From NCBI GenBank assembly GCA_031553195.1, contig JAVBLV010000001.1, positions 62,001 to 126,000 of the forward strand: a DNA stretch of 64,000 bases, in the 5' to 3' direction. The notes under the pieces are model-generated. The model was not told the origin of the DNA. It made no database searches and saw only the letters and a program-made list of their open reading frames with translations. Position 1 is the stretch's first letter. Each line of letters opens with the position of its first letter. This DNA is from JAVBLV01 sp031553195 (GTDB taxonomy: Bacteria > Bacteroidota > Bacteroidia > Bacteroidales > P3). Positions 26,570 to 34,709 of the stretch are shown here, piece by piece. The translations under genes were made by a program, and so were the position numbers.

Positions 26570-26577
26570 TACCTTTG
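26570..26577 (+). promoter_or_regulatory. -7 promoter element of proS
   Basis: TACCTTTG lies 55 bp before the proS ATG and fits TAnnTTTG. It overlaps the divergent promoter region of the Tyr-rich protein gene. Confidence 0.6.
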
Positions 26578-26595
26578 CAGTACATTTAGTTAGTG

Positions 26596-26603
26596 CAAAT
26601 ATA
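26596..26603 (-). promoter_or_regulatory. -7 promoter element of the Tyr-rich protein gene
   Basis: The minus strand reads TATATTTG 57 bp before the start at 26538. The two divergent -7 boxes are only 18 bp apart. Confidence 0.55.
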
Positions 26604-26632
26604 CACTTTATCAAAAATAGATAACGTACATA

Positions 26633-28108
26633 ATGGCAAAAAATTTTGTAACACGATCTGAAAATTATTCAGAATGGTATAACGAGCTTGTAATAAAAGC
26701 TGATTTGGCTGAAAATTCGGCAGTTAGAGGTTGTATGGTCATTAAGCCCTATGGATATGCAATATGGGAAAAGATGCAACAAACTTTAGACAAAATGTTT
26801 AAAGATACGGGGCATGTGAACGCTTATTTCCCATTATTTATTCCCAAATCATTTTTTGAAAAAGAAGCTGAACATGTGGAAGGTTTTGCCAAAGAATGCG
26901 CAGTGGTAACCCATTCTCGTTTGCGGGCAAAACAAGGTATGCAAACCTTGGAAGTGGATCCCGATTCGAAACTGGAAGAAGAATTAATTGTAAGGCCTAC
27001 TTCCGAAACTATCATTTGGGATACTTATAAAAAATGGATTCAATCTTATCGGGATTTGCCTATTTTGTGTAATCAATGGGCGAACGTAGTTCGTTGGGAA
27101 ATGAGAACCCGCATGTTTCTGCGGACGGCTGAATTTCTTTGGCAAGAGGGTCATACAGCGCATGCCACAGAAGAAGAAGCTGTAGAGGAAGCGCGTAAAA
27201 TGCTTGAAGTATATGCTACTTTTGCAGAAAAATGGTTAGCGATTCCGGTATTGAAAGGAAGGAAATCTGCCCAAGAACGTTTTGCAGGCGCGTTGGAGAC
27301 TTTTTGCATCGAGGCTATGATGCAAGATGGAAAAGCGTTGCAGGCAGGCACCTCTCATTTTTTAGGGCAAAATTTTGCTAAAGCTTTTGACGTTAAATTT
27401 TTGAATAAGGAAAATAAATTGGAATATGTTTGGGCTACGTCATGGGGCGTTTCTACCCGTTTGATGGGCGCCTTAATTATGACGCATTCGGATGATAACG
27501 GGTTGGTATTGCCTCCAAAATTAGCGCCTATTCAAGTGGTTATTATTCCTATCTATAAAAATGAAGAACAACTGGCGCAAATTTCGGAAAAAGTTTCGGA
27601 ATGGAAAAAATCATTAGAGGATAAGGGAATTAGCGTAAAATATGACGACAGGGAATCTCATAAACCCGGATGGAAATTCAACGAATATGAATTCAAAGGG
27701 GTTCCTGTTCGAATTGCAATAGGCCCCCGCGATCTTGAGGAGGGAACCGTTGAGGTAAGCCGTCGCGACACGCTGGAAAAAGAAATTTTCCAACAAATCG
27801 ACTTAGCTTCGAAAATTGAACACCTGTTAGAGAATATTCAACAAAATTTATATCAGAAAGCCTTAACCCTACGGGAAGAAAAGACTTATAAGGCTGATAC
27901 ATGGGAAGAGTTTAAAGATATAATAGAGAATAAACAAGGTTTTGCGTTAGCACATTGGGATGGTACCAGCGAAACCGAACAAAAGATCAAGGAAGAAACC
28001 AAGGCCACTATACGTGTAATTACTTTTGACGGCGTAGAGGAAAGCGGAACTTGCATATATTCCGGAAGGCCCTCTGGCAGACGGGTAGTTTTTGCAAAAG
28101 CTTATTAA
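26633..28108 (+). CDS. proS: Prolyl-tRNA synthetase, archaeal/eukaryal type
   Basis: The 491-residue class II synthetase charges tRNA-Pro. Motif 2 is visible in NVVRWEMRTRMFLRTAEFLWQEGHTAH and motif 3 in GALIMTHSDDNGLVLPP; the anticodon-binding domain runs from about 300 to 400. The protein ends in VFAKAY, the C-terminal extension with a terminal Tyr that marks the archaeal/eukaryal ProRS type; there is no editing domain between motifs 2 and 3. This form is normal in Bacteroidota. It has its own promoter, divergent from the Tyr-rich gene. Confidence 0.97.
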   Translation: MAKNFVTRSENYSEWYNELVIKADLAENSAVRGCMVIKPYGYAIWEKMQQTLDKMFKDTGHVNAYFPLFIPKSFFEKEAEHVEGFAKECAVVTHSRLRAKQGMQTLEVDPDSKLEEELIVRPTSETIIWDTYKKWIQSYRDLPILCNQWANVVRWEMRTRMFLRTAEFLWQEGHTAHATEEEAVEEARKMLEVYATFAEKWLAIPVLKGRKSAQERFAGALETFCIEAMMQDGKALQAGTSHFLGQNFAKAFDVKFLNKENKLEYVWATSWGVSTRLMGALIMTHSDDNGLVLPPKLAPIQVVIIPIYKNEEQLAQISEKVSEWKKSLEDKGISVKYDDRESHKPGWKFNEYEFKGVPVRIAIGPRDLEEGTVEVSRRDTLEKEIFQQIDLASKIEHLLENIQQNLYQKALTLREEKTYKADTWEEFKDIIENKQGFALAHWDGTSETEQKIKEETKATIRVITFDGVEESGTCIYSGRPSGRRVVFAKAY

Positions 28109-28266
28109 CTTCGAAGATTGCTAATCGTTATAAGCATAAGTAAAATAAATTTCTGAAATAGAAGTAATATCGATAAACGGATTAAAAAAACTTTTATAAG
28201 CAAATTGGATATTAACAAGGAAAGTTATGTTTTACGTTTATGCGAAAATAAAAACCTAAAAATATT

Positions 28267-29356
28267 ATGATCCCCAGCGAAATAATGAAAGACCTCGAAA
28301 AAAGGGTCGAGGACTTGAGGAGGTTCCTTTGACATTGATGAAAAAATCAAACAAATAAAGGAAGAAGAAAAACAAACCCAGGAAGCGGATTTTTGGGAAG
28401 ATCCTAAAGCAGCTAAGCTGTTGTTGTTGAAAATAAAAGAAAAAAAGATTTGGACAGACGCTTTTGCAGAAGTGCGCGAAAGTTTGGAAGACAGTAAAGT
28501 ATTATACGAGTTTTTCGAACAAGGGGAAGCCGCCGAAGAAGAACTAAACAAACAATTGCAAGTTTCTTTGAACCTATTGGAAGCATTGGAATTTAAAAAT
28601 ATGCTTGGCAATGAAGAAGATCGTTTAGGCGCAATCATTACAATTAACTCCGGAGCAGGAGGAACCGAAAGTCAGGATTGGGCGGAAATGTTGATGCGAA
28701 TGTATATTCGCTGGGCGGAAAGAAACAAGTTCAAAATAACCGAATTAGATATGCATGAGGGCGATTCGGCAGGAATCAAATCTGTTACTTTGGAAATAGA
28801 CGGAGAATTTGCTTACGGATATTTAAAAGGGGAAAATGGCGTGCATAGGTTGGTGCGGCTTTCGCCTTTCGATGCAGCCAATAAACGTCATACTTCTTTC
28901 GCTTCGGTATATGCATATCCGATTATTGATGAAAACATAGAAATTGAGTTAAATCCGGCCGATATTACCTGGGATACGTTTCGTTCCGGCGGTCCCGGCG
29001 GACAAAACGTAAATAAAGTTGAAACGGCAGTTCGCTTAAAACATGAACCCAGCGGAATCATTATCGAATGTCAACAAACCCGTTCCCAATTACAAAACAG
29101 AGAAAAAGCTCTACAAATGTTGAAATCTCAATTATATGAGATCGAACTTCGTAAAAAGAGGGAAAAAATTGCCGAAATAGAAGGAAGCAAAAAGAAAATT
29201 GAGTGGGGTTCGCAAATTCGTAACTACGTCATGCATCCTTATAAAATGGTAAAAGATTTACGCACAGGCGTTGAAACATCTAATGTTCAAGCGGTAATGG
29301 ATGGAGATCTGGAGGCTTTTATAAAGGCTTATTTGATGGAGTTTGCAAACGAGTAA
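28267..29356 (+). CDS. prfB: Peptide chain release factor 2 (with +1 programmed frameshift)
   Basis: Reading starts at ATG 28267, runs 21 codons to CTT at 28327-28329, meets in-frame TGA at 28330-28332, and continues in the +1 frame from GAC at 28331 to the stop at 29356, giving about 362 residues. The second frame carries the peptidyl-hydrolysis motif GGPGGQNVNKVE and the RF2 pattern around FRSGGPGG. The SPF-type tripeptide is seen as LSPFDAANKRHTSFAS. RF2 ends translation at UGA and UAA. Frameshifting at its own UGA gives autoregulation. It follows proS by 158 bp. Confidence 0.95.
28318..28333 (+). promoter_or_regulatory. Programmed +1 frameshift site of prfB
   Basis: AGGAGG (28318-28323), three spacer bases TTC, then CTT TGA C. 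This is the same layout as E. coli prfB (internal Shine-Dalgarno, slippery CTT, in-frame UGA followed by C). Confidence 0.95.
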
Positions 29357-29473
29357 GCAAATCAAATTTTCATTACGCATAAAACATAAAATTCGAATAC
29401 AGATAATTCCATGATTTTTTAACATATTATAAATCAATTATAAAATAGATTTTAATCATAAATTTTTTGTCGA

Positions 29474-31072
29474 ATGTTGAAAAAGATTCCCCATACATTT
29501 ACGATTGTCTTTTTTCTGGTATTATTTGCAGCCGTACTCACATGGATTATTCCCAGCGGAGAATACTCGCGCGAGCAAAAGGAGATCAACGGAAGCGTAA
29601 AAACGATTGTGGTTAATAATTCTTACCACAAAGTAGAAAAACAACCTCAAACATGGCAGATTTTTTCAGCCTTTTTTAAGGGTTTCGTAGATAAGGCCAA
29701 TATTATTGTTTTTATTCTTATGGTCGGCGGCGCTTTCTGGATTTTAAACGGCACTAAGGCTATTGATGTGGGAATTATGGCCTTTTTACGCAAAATACAA
29801 AAACTGCAACACAAAAGATTCTTCAAACATTTGGGCGTTAACAATATTATCATGACGCTCATTATGATTATCTTTAGCTTATTTGGCGCTATTTTCGGAA
29901 TGAGCGAAGAAACCATTGCTTTTGTTATTATTTTTGTTCCTTTGGCTATTTCTATGGGATATGATTCTATTACCGGACTATGTCTTTGTTATGTGGCGGC
30001 GCATGTCGGGTTTGCCGGCGCCATTTTGAATCCGTTTACGATTGGAATTGCCCAGGGGATTGCCGACCTACCGCTCTTTTCCGGATTAGGCTACCGGGTA
30101 TTTTGCTGGATTGTTTTGACAACCATTACCATTACATTTGTATTATTATATGCCGCGCGAATAAAAAAGAATCCGCAAAAATCGTGGGTCTATGCGTTAG
30201 ATAATTATTGGAGGAATCGGGCTCAGGCCAGCGAACAGGAAACAGTTGCATATCACACACCCCTTGCAGCATGGATAATATGGATTTTGCTTTCAGGAAT
30301 AATGTTGGCATGTTCATTCATGTATCCTTGCACGGCAATAGAATTAGGCGAAAGCAAATATGCTATTTATGCCGTGCCTGTTTTATCTGCTTTGTTCCTG
30401 ATCAGCGGCTTTTTCGCATTACGTAAATCGGTGCATTTCTTTATTTTGGATATTCTTATTTTTACCATCCTCTTTCTGATTATCGGCGTTTTGGGATATC
30501 AATGGTATGTGGAAGAAATCGCATCTTTGTTTTTTGCCATGGGGATCTTTTCCGGATTGGCTTATCAAACTCATTTCGACAAATTGATGAAACAATTTTT
30601 GGAAGGAGCCAAAGATATTATGAACGCCGCTTTAGTGGTCGGTTTGGCCAGCGGAATTATTTTCATTTTACAAGATGGAAAAGTTTTGGATACCATCTTA
30701 TACGGATTATCAAAGTCGTTGGCTAATTTAGGAGAAGTTGCCTCTACCGGCGTTATGTACGTTTTTCAAACAGGTTTGAATCTCATTATGCCGTCAGGGT
30801 CTGCCAAAGCTGCCCTGACCATGCCGTTAATGTCTCAATTCTCCGACTTAATCGACGTTTCGCGCCAAACAACGGTTTTAGCATTCCAATTTGGCGATGG
30901 CTTTACCAATATGATAACGCCAACCTCGGGAGTTTTGCTCGGATGTTTGGGTGTTGCCCGTATTCCTTATACTATTTGGTTTCGGTGGATTTATAAATCT
31001 ATCCTGATTCTCATTCTGATCGGTTTCTTATTAATTTTACCGACGCTGTATTTGCATTTAACAGGGTTCTAG
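29474..31072 (+). CDS. YfcC/DcuC-like membrane transporter
   Basis: The 532-residue protein has about 12 membrane segments and belongs to the YfcC family of the ion-transporter superfamily. Characteristic stretches are the first helix then LTWIIPSGEYSRE, FSLFGAIFGMSEETIAF, and near the end NLIMPSGSAKAALTMPLM and FGDGFTNMITPTSGVLLG. Members are annotated as basic amino-acid or C4-dicarboxylate carriers, but the substrate here is not established. Its stop codon TAG is formed at the junction with MITE copy C: TA is in the target duplication and G is the first base of the element. Confidence 0.88.
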   Translation: MLKKIPHTFTIVFFLVLFAAVLTWIIPSGEYSREQKEINGSVKTIVVNNSYHKVEKQPQTWQIFSAFFKGFVDKANIIVFILMVGGAFWILNGTKAIDVGIMAFLRKIQKLQHKRFFKHLGVNNIIMTLIMIIFSLFGAIFGMSEETIAFVIIFVPLAISMGYDSITGLCLCYVAAHVGFAGAILNPFTIGIAQGIADLPLFSGLGYRVFCWIVLTTITITFVLLYAARIKKNPQKSWVYALDNYWRNRAQASEQETVAYHTPLAAWIIWILLSGIMLACSFMYPCTAIELGESKYAIYAVPVLSALFLISGFFALRKSVHFFILDILIFTILFLIIGVLGYQWYVEEIASLFFAMGIFSGLAYQTHFDKLMKQFLEGAKDIMNAALVVGLASGIIFILQDGKVLDTILYGLSKSLANLGEVASTGVMYVFQTGLNLIMPSGSAKAALTMPLMSQFSDLIDVSRQTTVLAFQFGDGFTNMITPTSGVLLGCLGVARIPYTIWFRWIYKSILILILIGFLLILPTLYLHLTGF

Positions 31073-31222
31073 CAGGGTTTCAAATTTTTGTGGGAAAGGT
31101 TTTGAGAGATAAAAATAGCGCATTTGCAGGCGGAATTTTTCAAGAATAGCAGCGCTTATTTGGGAAAAGTTCCAACAAAAAAGAGCATTTTTAGGCTCAA
31201 AATACTTTTTAAACACCTTCTA
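31069..31222 (-). mobile_element. MITE copy C (148 bp, CTA duplication) inserted in a stop codon
   Basis: The element is 31072-31219, flanked by CTA at 31069-31071 and 31220-31222. The ends GCAGGGTTTCAAA and TTTAAACACCTT are diverged inverted repeats and one inner segment near the right end is deleted. Its first base completes the TAG stop of the upstream gene. Confidence 0.78.
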
Positions 31223-31256
31223 AAATATAGCGTCTCAAAATGAATCAAATTATGTG

Positions 31257-31264
31257 TAACTTTG
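31257..31264 (+). promoter_or_regulatory. -7 promoter element of gldH
   Basis: TAACTTTG lies 31 bp before the gldH ATG and fits TAnnTTTG. MITE copy C ends 37 bp upstream of it. Confidence 0.6.
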
Positions 31265-31295
31265 AAAGTGTTAAACTATAAATCTGGCTATAACA

Positions 31296-31787
31296 ATGAA
31301 GAAACTACGTATTTCTATTATGCTTTTCATTATTTTATTGATGGGAGCTTGCAGTTCAAAAACAGTTTTTGACGAACGTTTTCAGTTCACGGATTATAAA
31401 TGGAATCATTTTAAACCAATTGTTTTTACGGTAAACATAACGGATATAAACATCTGTTATGATTTATTATTAACCCTACGTTATATTCCTCAGATACCTT
31501 ACGAAAAATTTCCTGTATTAATTCAAATTAAAGACCCGTCGGGAGGAGAACGCACTTTTACGCATACTTTTAAAATTAAAGACCCTGATGGAAATTTAAT
31601 AGGGGAAGGATTGGGCGATTTGTGGGATTTGGAAGATAAAGCTAAGGAGTATTTCTTTTTTAACGAAACAGGGAAATATGAATTTAAAATTAGCCAGTAC
31701 ACGCAATATTATGATGCCGTGTGTATAATGGATCTGGGTTTGAAGATTAACAAATCGAAGATCGATTATAACATTGAAAGCGAATAA
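31296..31787 (+). CDS. gldH: GldH-type lipoprotein
   Basis: The 163-residue protein has a lipoprotein signal peptide ending in the lipobox LMGAC (lipidated Cys19). The mature part has FTVNITDINICYDLLLTLRY and KIKDPDGNLIGEGLGDLWD, which matches the GldH pattern of a beta-sandwich lipoprotein. GldH is needed for gliding in Flavobacterium but occurs in many non-gliding Bacteroidales, where its role is unclear. It has its own promoter and is followed by yceI after 124 bp. Confidence 0.82.
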   Translation: MKKLRISIMLFIILLMGACSSKTVFDERFQFTDYKWNHFKPIVFTVNITDINICYDLLLTLRYIPQIPYEKFPVLIQIKDPSGGERTFTHTFKIKDPDGNLIGEGLGDLWDLEDKAKEYFFFNETGKYEFKISQYTQYYDAVCIMDLGLKINKSKIDYNIESE

Positions 31788-31911
31788 TTTTGATAGATAT
31801 AAATCTGTGTTTTAAAAAGATTAAAAACAAAAGGAAGTTTTTATATTTTGAACAAAATATATGATTAGTTGTTTCCTTTAACGATACCTTAAAACTTTAA
31901 ATGTTATAATT

Positions 31912-32583
31912 ATGAAAAAGCTTCATTTAGTAATCTCAGCATGTTGCATTGCCTTATTACCGTTCTCCTCCTGTAATAGAAACGCTTCGGAAAATAAAAC
32001 ACAAGCTTCCGATTCTCAGGAATTAGCAGAAAGCGGAATTTCGTCAAAACATTTAGCCGTAGATATTCTAGAGTCTAAAATCTATTGGAAGGGCTCCATG
32101 CCTCTGAATAGTCATCACGGAACGTTGGGTCTTAAAGAAGGGAATCTTTACATTAATGGAACTCAACTGGAATCGGGAAATTTCATAATAGATATGAACA
32201 CTATTTTTTGTGAAGATTTGAAAGATCCTAAAATGAGCGAAAAATTAATCGGTCATTTGCAGAGTCCTGACTTTTTTGATGTAGGAAAATATCCCGAAGG
32301 ACGATTTGCAATAACAAAAGTAGAGGATTTTGCTACGGATTCCACGACTCATCGCATAAACGGTAATTTATATTTAAAAGGAGTGGAGAAAAATATATCT
32401 TTCACAGCTAAGATTACCAAAGAAGGCGAAATCTATAAAGCTGTCGCAGGTCCTTTTACTATTGACCGCACCCAATGGGGAGTAAATTATAAATCAAAGA
32501 ATATTTTTAAAGATTTACAAGATTCGTTTATTAAAGACGAAATTGAAATACGTTTGCTTATCTTGGCTAAAGAAGCAAAATAG
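31912..32583 (+). CDS. YceI-family lipoprotein
   Basis: The 223-residue protein starts with a lipoprotein signal peptide; the likely lipidated residue is Cys21 in FSSCNRN. A YceI-like lipocalin-type barrel follows: ILESKIYWKGSMPLNSHHGT, LKEGNLYING, GHLQSPDFFDVGKYPEGRF and FTIDRTQWGVNY. YceI proteins bind isoprenoid-type lipids in the periplasm. Phe-Asp pairs such as SPDFFDV are typical. A bidirectional hairpin follows the stop. Confidence 0.9.
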   Translation: MKKLHLVISACCIALLPFSSCNRNASENKTQASDSQELAESGISSKHLAVDILESKIYWKGSMPLNSHHGTLGLKEGNLYINGTQLESGNFIIDMNTIFCEDLKDPKMSEKLIGHLQSPDFFDVGKYPEGRFAITKVEDFATDSTTHRINGNLYLKGVEKNISFTAKITKEGEIYKAVAGPFTIDRTQWGVNYKSKNIFKDLQDSFIKDEIEIRLLILAKEAK

Positions 32584-32590
32584 AATCCTT

Positions 32591-32633
32591 GTTTTTCCCT
32601 CTTTTTTGAATTATTTAAAAGAGAGGGAAAAAC
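32591..32633. terminator. Bidirectional terminator between yceI and the M50-type gene
   Basis: GTTTTTCCCTCT (32591-32602) pairs perfectly with AGAGGGAAAAAC (32622-32633). The right arm lies inside the last codons of the minus-strand peptidase gene, so the coding sequence and terminator overlap. Confidence 0.75.
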
Positions 32634-33298
32634 CGGATAACGACAAGATAGGCGAAATAACCGGCAAACCCATTAAAAGCTAAAGCCCAAACAAAAGCGG
32701 GAATATAAGTTGTAGCGGCCAAATTAGCGGCGTCTCCACTTTGCTTTGGTTCTTGTCCGGCTATTTTTAATAACACCAACGAAGAGTATATATTCTCAAA
32801 AAAAATTGCAAAGGCGAAAAACAAAGTTAATAACCGGTTAACCCAAGAGATAGAATAATAGATCAGAACAATATTTAATGCCATAAATAAGGCCAGCCAA
32901 ACGATCCCGAATGTATTTCTTACCCAGAAAATAAGGTTGATAGCCGCTAAAGCAATGAATCCCCAAAGCACATAATGATATTTGTGTATACTTGCCAGAT
33001 AAAAAATGACATAAGTAACCAAAGTGCAGGAGGAATATCCTGCAAGGCTGGTCAGCAACTTGCTTATCCAATATTTAGACGTTGTCAGGGCTTGTCCCGA
33101 AGTATTCCTATTCAATTTAATATTACAAACCGTTCCGCTCGTAACAAGCGCGACAATGGCGTGTCCGCTTTCGTGAATAAATGTGTTTAGTAAACGAAAA
33201 ACAATACCGATTTTAGGGAGAAATAAAAAAAGTAAGGCAGCGACTAAAACAGCGTAGAAAAGAACTGTTTGATTTGACAAAAAAGAATTCATATTCAA
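32615..33298 (-). CDS. M50B-like membrane peptidase
   Basis: The 227-residue membrane protein carries HESGH at 42-46 (His42, Glu43, His46), the zinc motif of site-2-type peptidases, inside a predicted helix, plus five or six further hydrophobic segments. The family (M50B-like) includes proteins without a known substrate. Its start overlaps the aroE stop by 4 bp, so it is the last gene of the TPR-dedA-aroE operon. The second metal-binding motif (NxxPxxxLDG type) is not evident. Confidence 0.8.
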   Translation of the reverse strand: MNMNSFLSNQTVLFYAVLVAALLFLFLPKIGIVFRLLNTFIHESGHAIVALVTSGTVCNIKLNRNTSGQALTTSKYWISKLLTSLAGYSSCTLVTYVIFYLASIHKYHYVLWGFIALAAINLIFWVRNTFGIVWLALFMALNIVLIYYSISWVNRLLTLFFAFAIFFENIYSSLVLLKIAGQEPKQSGDAANLAATTYIPAFVWALAFNGFAGYFAYLVVIRFFPLF

Positions 33299-34047
33299 TC
33301 ATTATTCCAAATATGCCAAGCTCTTTCAGCTTGCAGATGTAGCATCTCCAGTCCATTCTTTATTTCGGCTTCATATTTTTCTCCCTCCTGTAAAAATTTT
33401 GTCTTTTCAGGATTATAAATCAAATCATACAATAGATGATTCGTTGTGAGATATCTAAACGGGAATGGCAACATTTCATTATTATAAGGGAACATTCCGA
33501 CAGGAGTTGTGTTAATAATCAGTGTATTTGTTTTTATCATCCCTTCTGATAAATCATTATAAGAAAGGCAACTTCCAATTACTTTGTTTCGACTTACAAA
33601 TTGGAAAGAAATTTTTAATTCCTTTAAAACGAAGGCAACAGCTTGAGCCGCTCCCCCGGTTCCTAAAATTAACGCTTCGGTATGCCAGGGTTTCAATAAA
33701 GGAAGCAACGACGCCTTGAAGCCATATACGTCTGTATTATATCCTATTGTTTCTTGTCTCTTTCCAGATCTATTTATTTTAACTACATTTACAGCGCCAA
33801 CAGCATCTGCCACAGGATCAATTTCATCTAGAAAGAACATAATACTTTTCTTATATGGAATGGTTACATTAAAACCATGTAAATTAGAATATTTTTCAAG
33901 AAATTCGGGGATAAGGCTTATTCCTGCTAATGGAAAAAATTTATATTCACATTTTGTGATTCCTTCTTGCTCAAATTTTTGTTTGAAATAAACAGGCGAA
34001 AAAGAGTGTCCTAACTCTACGCCTATAATTCCATATAGCTTATCCAT
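33295..34047 (-). CDS. aroE: Shikimate dehydrogenase
   Basis: The 250-residue enzyme reduces 3-dehydroshikimate to shikimate with NADPH in aromatic amino-acid synthesis. Substrate-binding motifs are GHSFSPVYF (13-21) and NVTIPYKKS with catalytic Lys66; the dinucleotide-binding loop is ILGTGGAAQAV, followed by NTTPVGMFP. The protein is at the short end for the family. It directly follows dedA with no gap and overlaps the M50-like gene by 4 bp. Confidence 0.96.
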   Translation of the reverse strand: MDKLYGIIGVELGHSFSPVYFKQKFEQEGITKCEYKFFPLAGISLIPEFLEKYSNLHGFNVTIPYKKSIMFFLDEIDPVADAVGAVNVVKINRSGKRQETIGYNTDVYGFKASLLPLLKPWHTEALILGTGGAAQAVAFVLKELKISFQFVSRNKVIGSCLSYNDLSEGMIKTNTLIINTTPVGMFPYNNEMLPFPFRYLTTNHLLYDLIYNPEKTKFLQEGEKYEAEIKNGLEMLHLQAERAWHIWNND

Positions 34048-34698
34048 TTATTTCTTCCTTTTTCTTTTCTTTTTTAATCCATTATAAATTAAAAATAGAA
34101 TAAATAGTATCCCCAGAACAAGCATTCCCATTGAAAGTTCAAAGAAATACTTATCGAATAAATCAATTCCTTGAACCAATACAAAATATCCTAGCAATAC
34201 TAAAATAATATTCCAAAGACCGCCCCCAAGAAAAGTATACAAACTAAAGTATCCCAAATTCATTCTTGCTAAACCGGCAGGAATTGAAATCAACTGACGG
34301 ATAACCGGTATCAATCGTCCGATAAATGTCGAAGCCTTTCCGTGTTTTACAAAATAATTTTCGGCTTTTTCAATTTTAGACGCATTAATCAGGCACGCAT
34401 GGGCTAACCGCGTATCTGCTAATTTATAGATGACCGGACGTCCGAGATACATAGAAAGGAAATAATTAAAATAAGCGCCGATCATGCATCCTACTGTTGC
34501 CGATAGAAATATTATAAAAACATTGATATTCGTCGTTTTTGCTGCAAGCATAGCTGCCGGTGGGACAATAATTTCGGAAGGAAATGGAATGAACGAACTT
34601 TCAATAGCCATTAATCCCATAACGACCAAGTAAATGTAGACAGGCGGAATGCTTCCAAAATATTCAATCATCGATTGGATTGACGTAAATGCCTCCAT
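34048..34698 (-). CDS. DedA-family membrane protein
   Basis: The 216-residue inner-membrane protein has the DedA core: an acidic start ESSFIPFPSEIIVPP, a helix TVGCMIGAYFNYFLS, the amphipathic motif FIGRLIPVIRQLISIPAGLARM and a C-terminal hydrophobic region followed by a very basic tail (KKKRKRKK). DedA members act as flippases for lipid carriers such as undecaprenyl phosphate and need proton-motive force. It sits between the TPR gene (11-bp gap) and aroE. Confidence 0.93.
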   Translation of the reverse strand: MEAFTSIQSMIEYFGSIPPVYIYLVVMGLMAIESSFIPFPSEIIVPPAAMLAAKTTNINVFIIFLSATVGCMIGAYFNYFLSMYLGRPVIYKLADTRLAHACLINASKIEKAENYFVKHGKASTFIGRLIPVIRQLISIPAGLARMNLGYFSLYTFLGGGLWNIILVLLGYFVLVQGIDLFDKYFFELSMGMLVLGILFILFLIYNGLKKKRKRKK

Positions 34699-34709
34699 TA
34701 TAAGTTATT

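Noticed and set aside
28225..28638. 137-codon minus-strand frame over prfB
   Set aside because: It is antisense to the frameshifted prfB gene, whose two frames explain this region.
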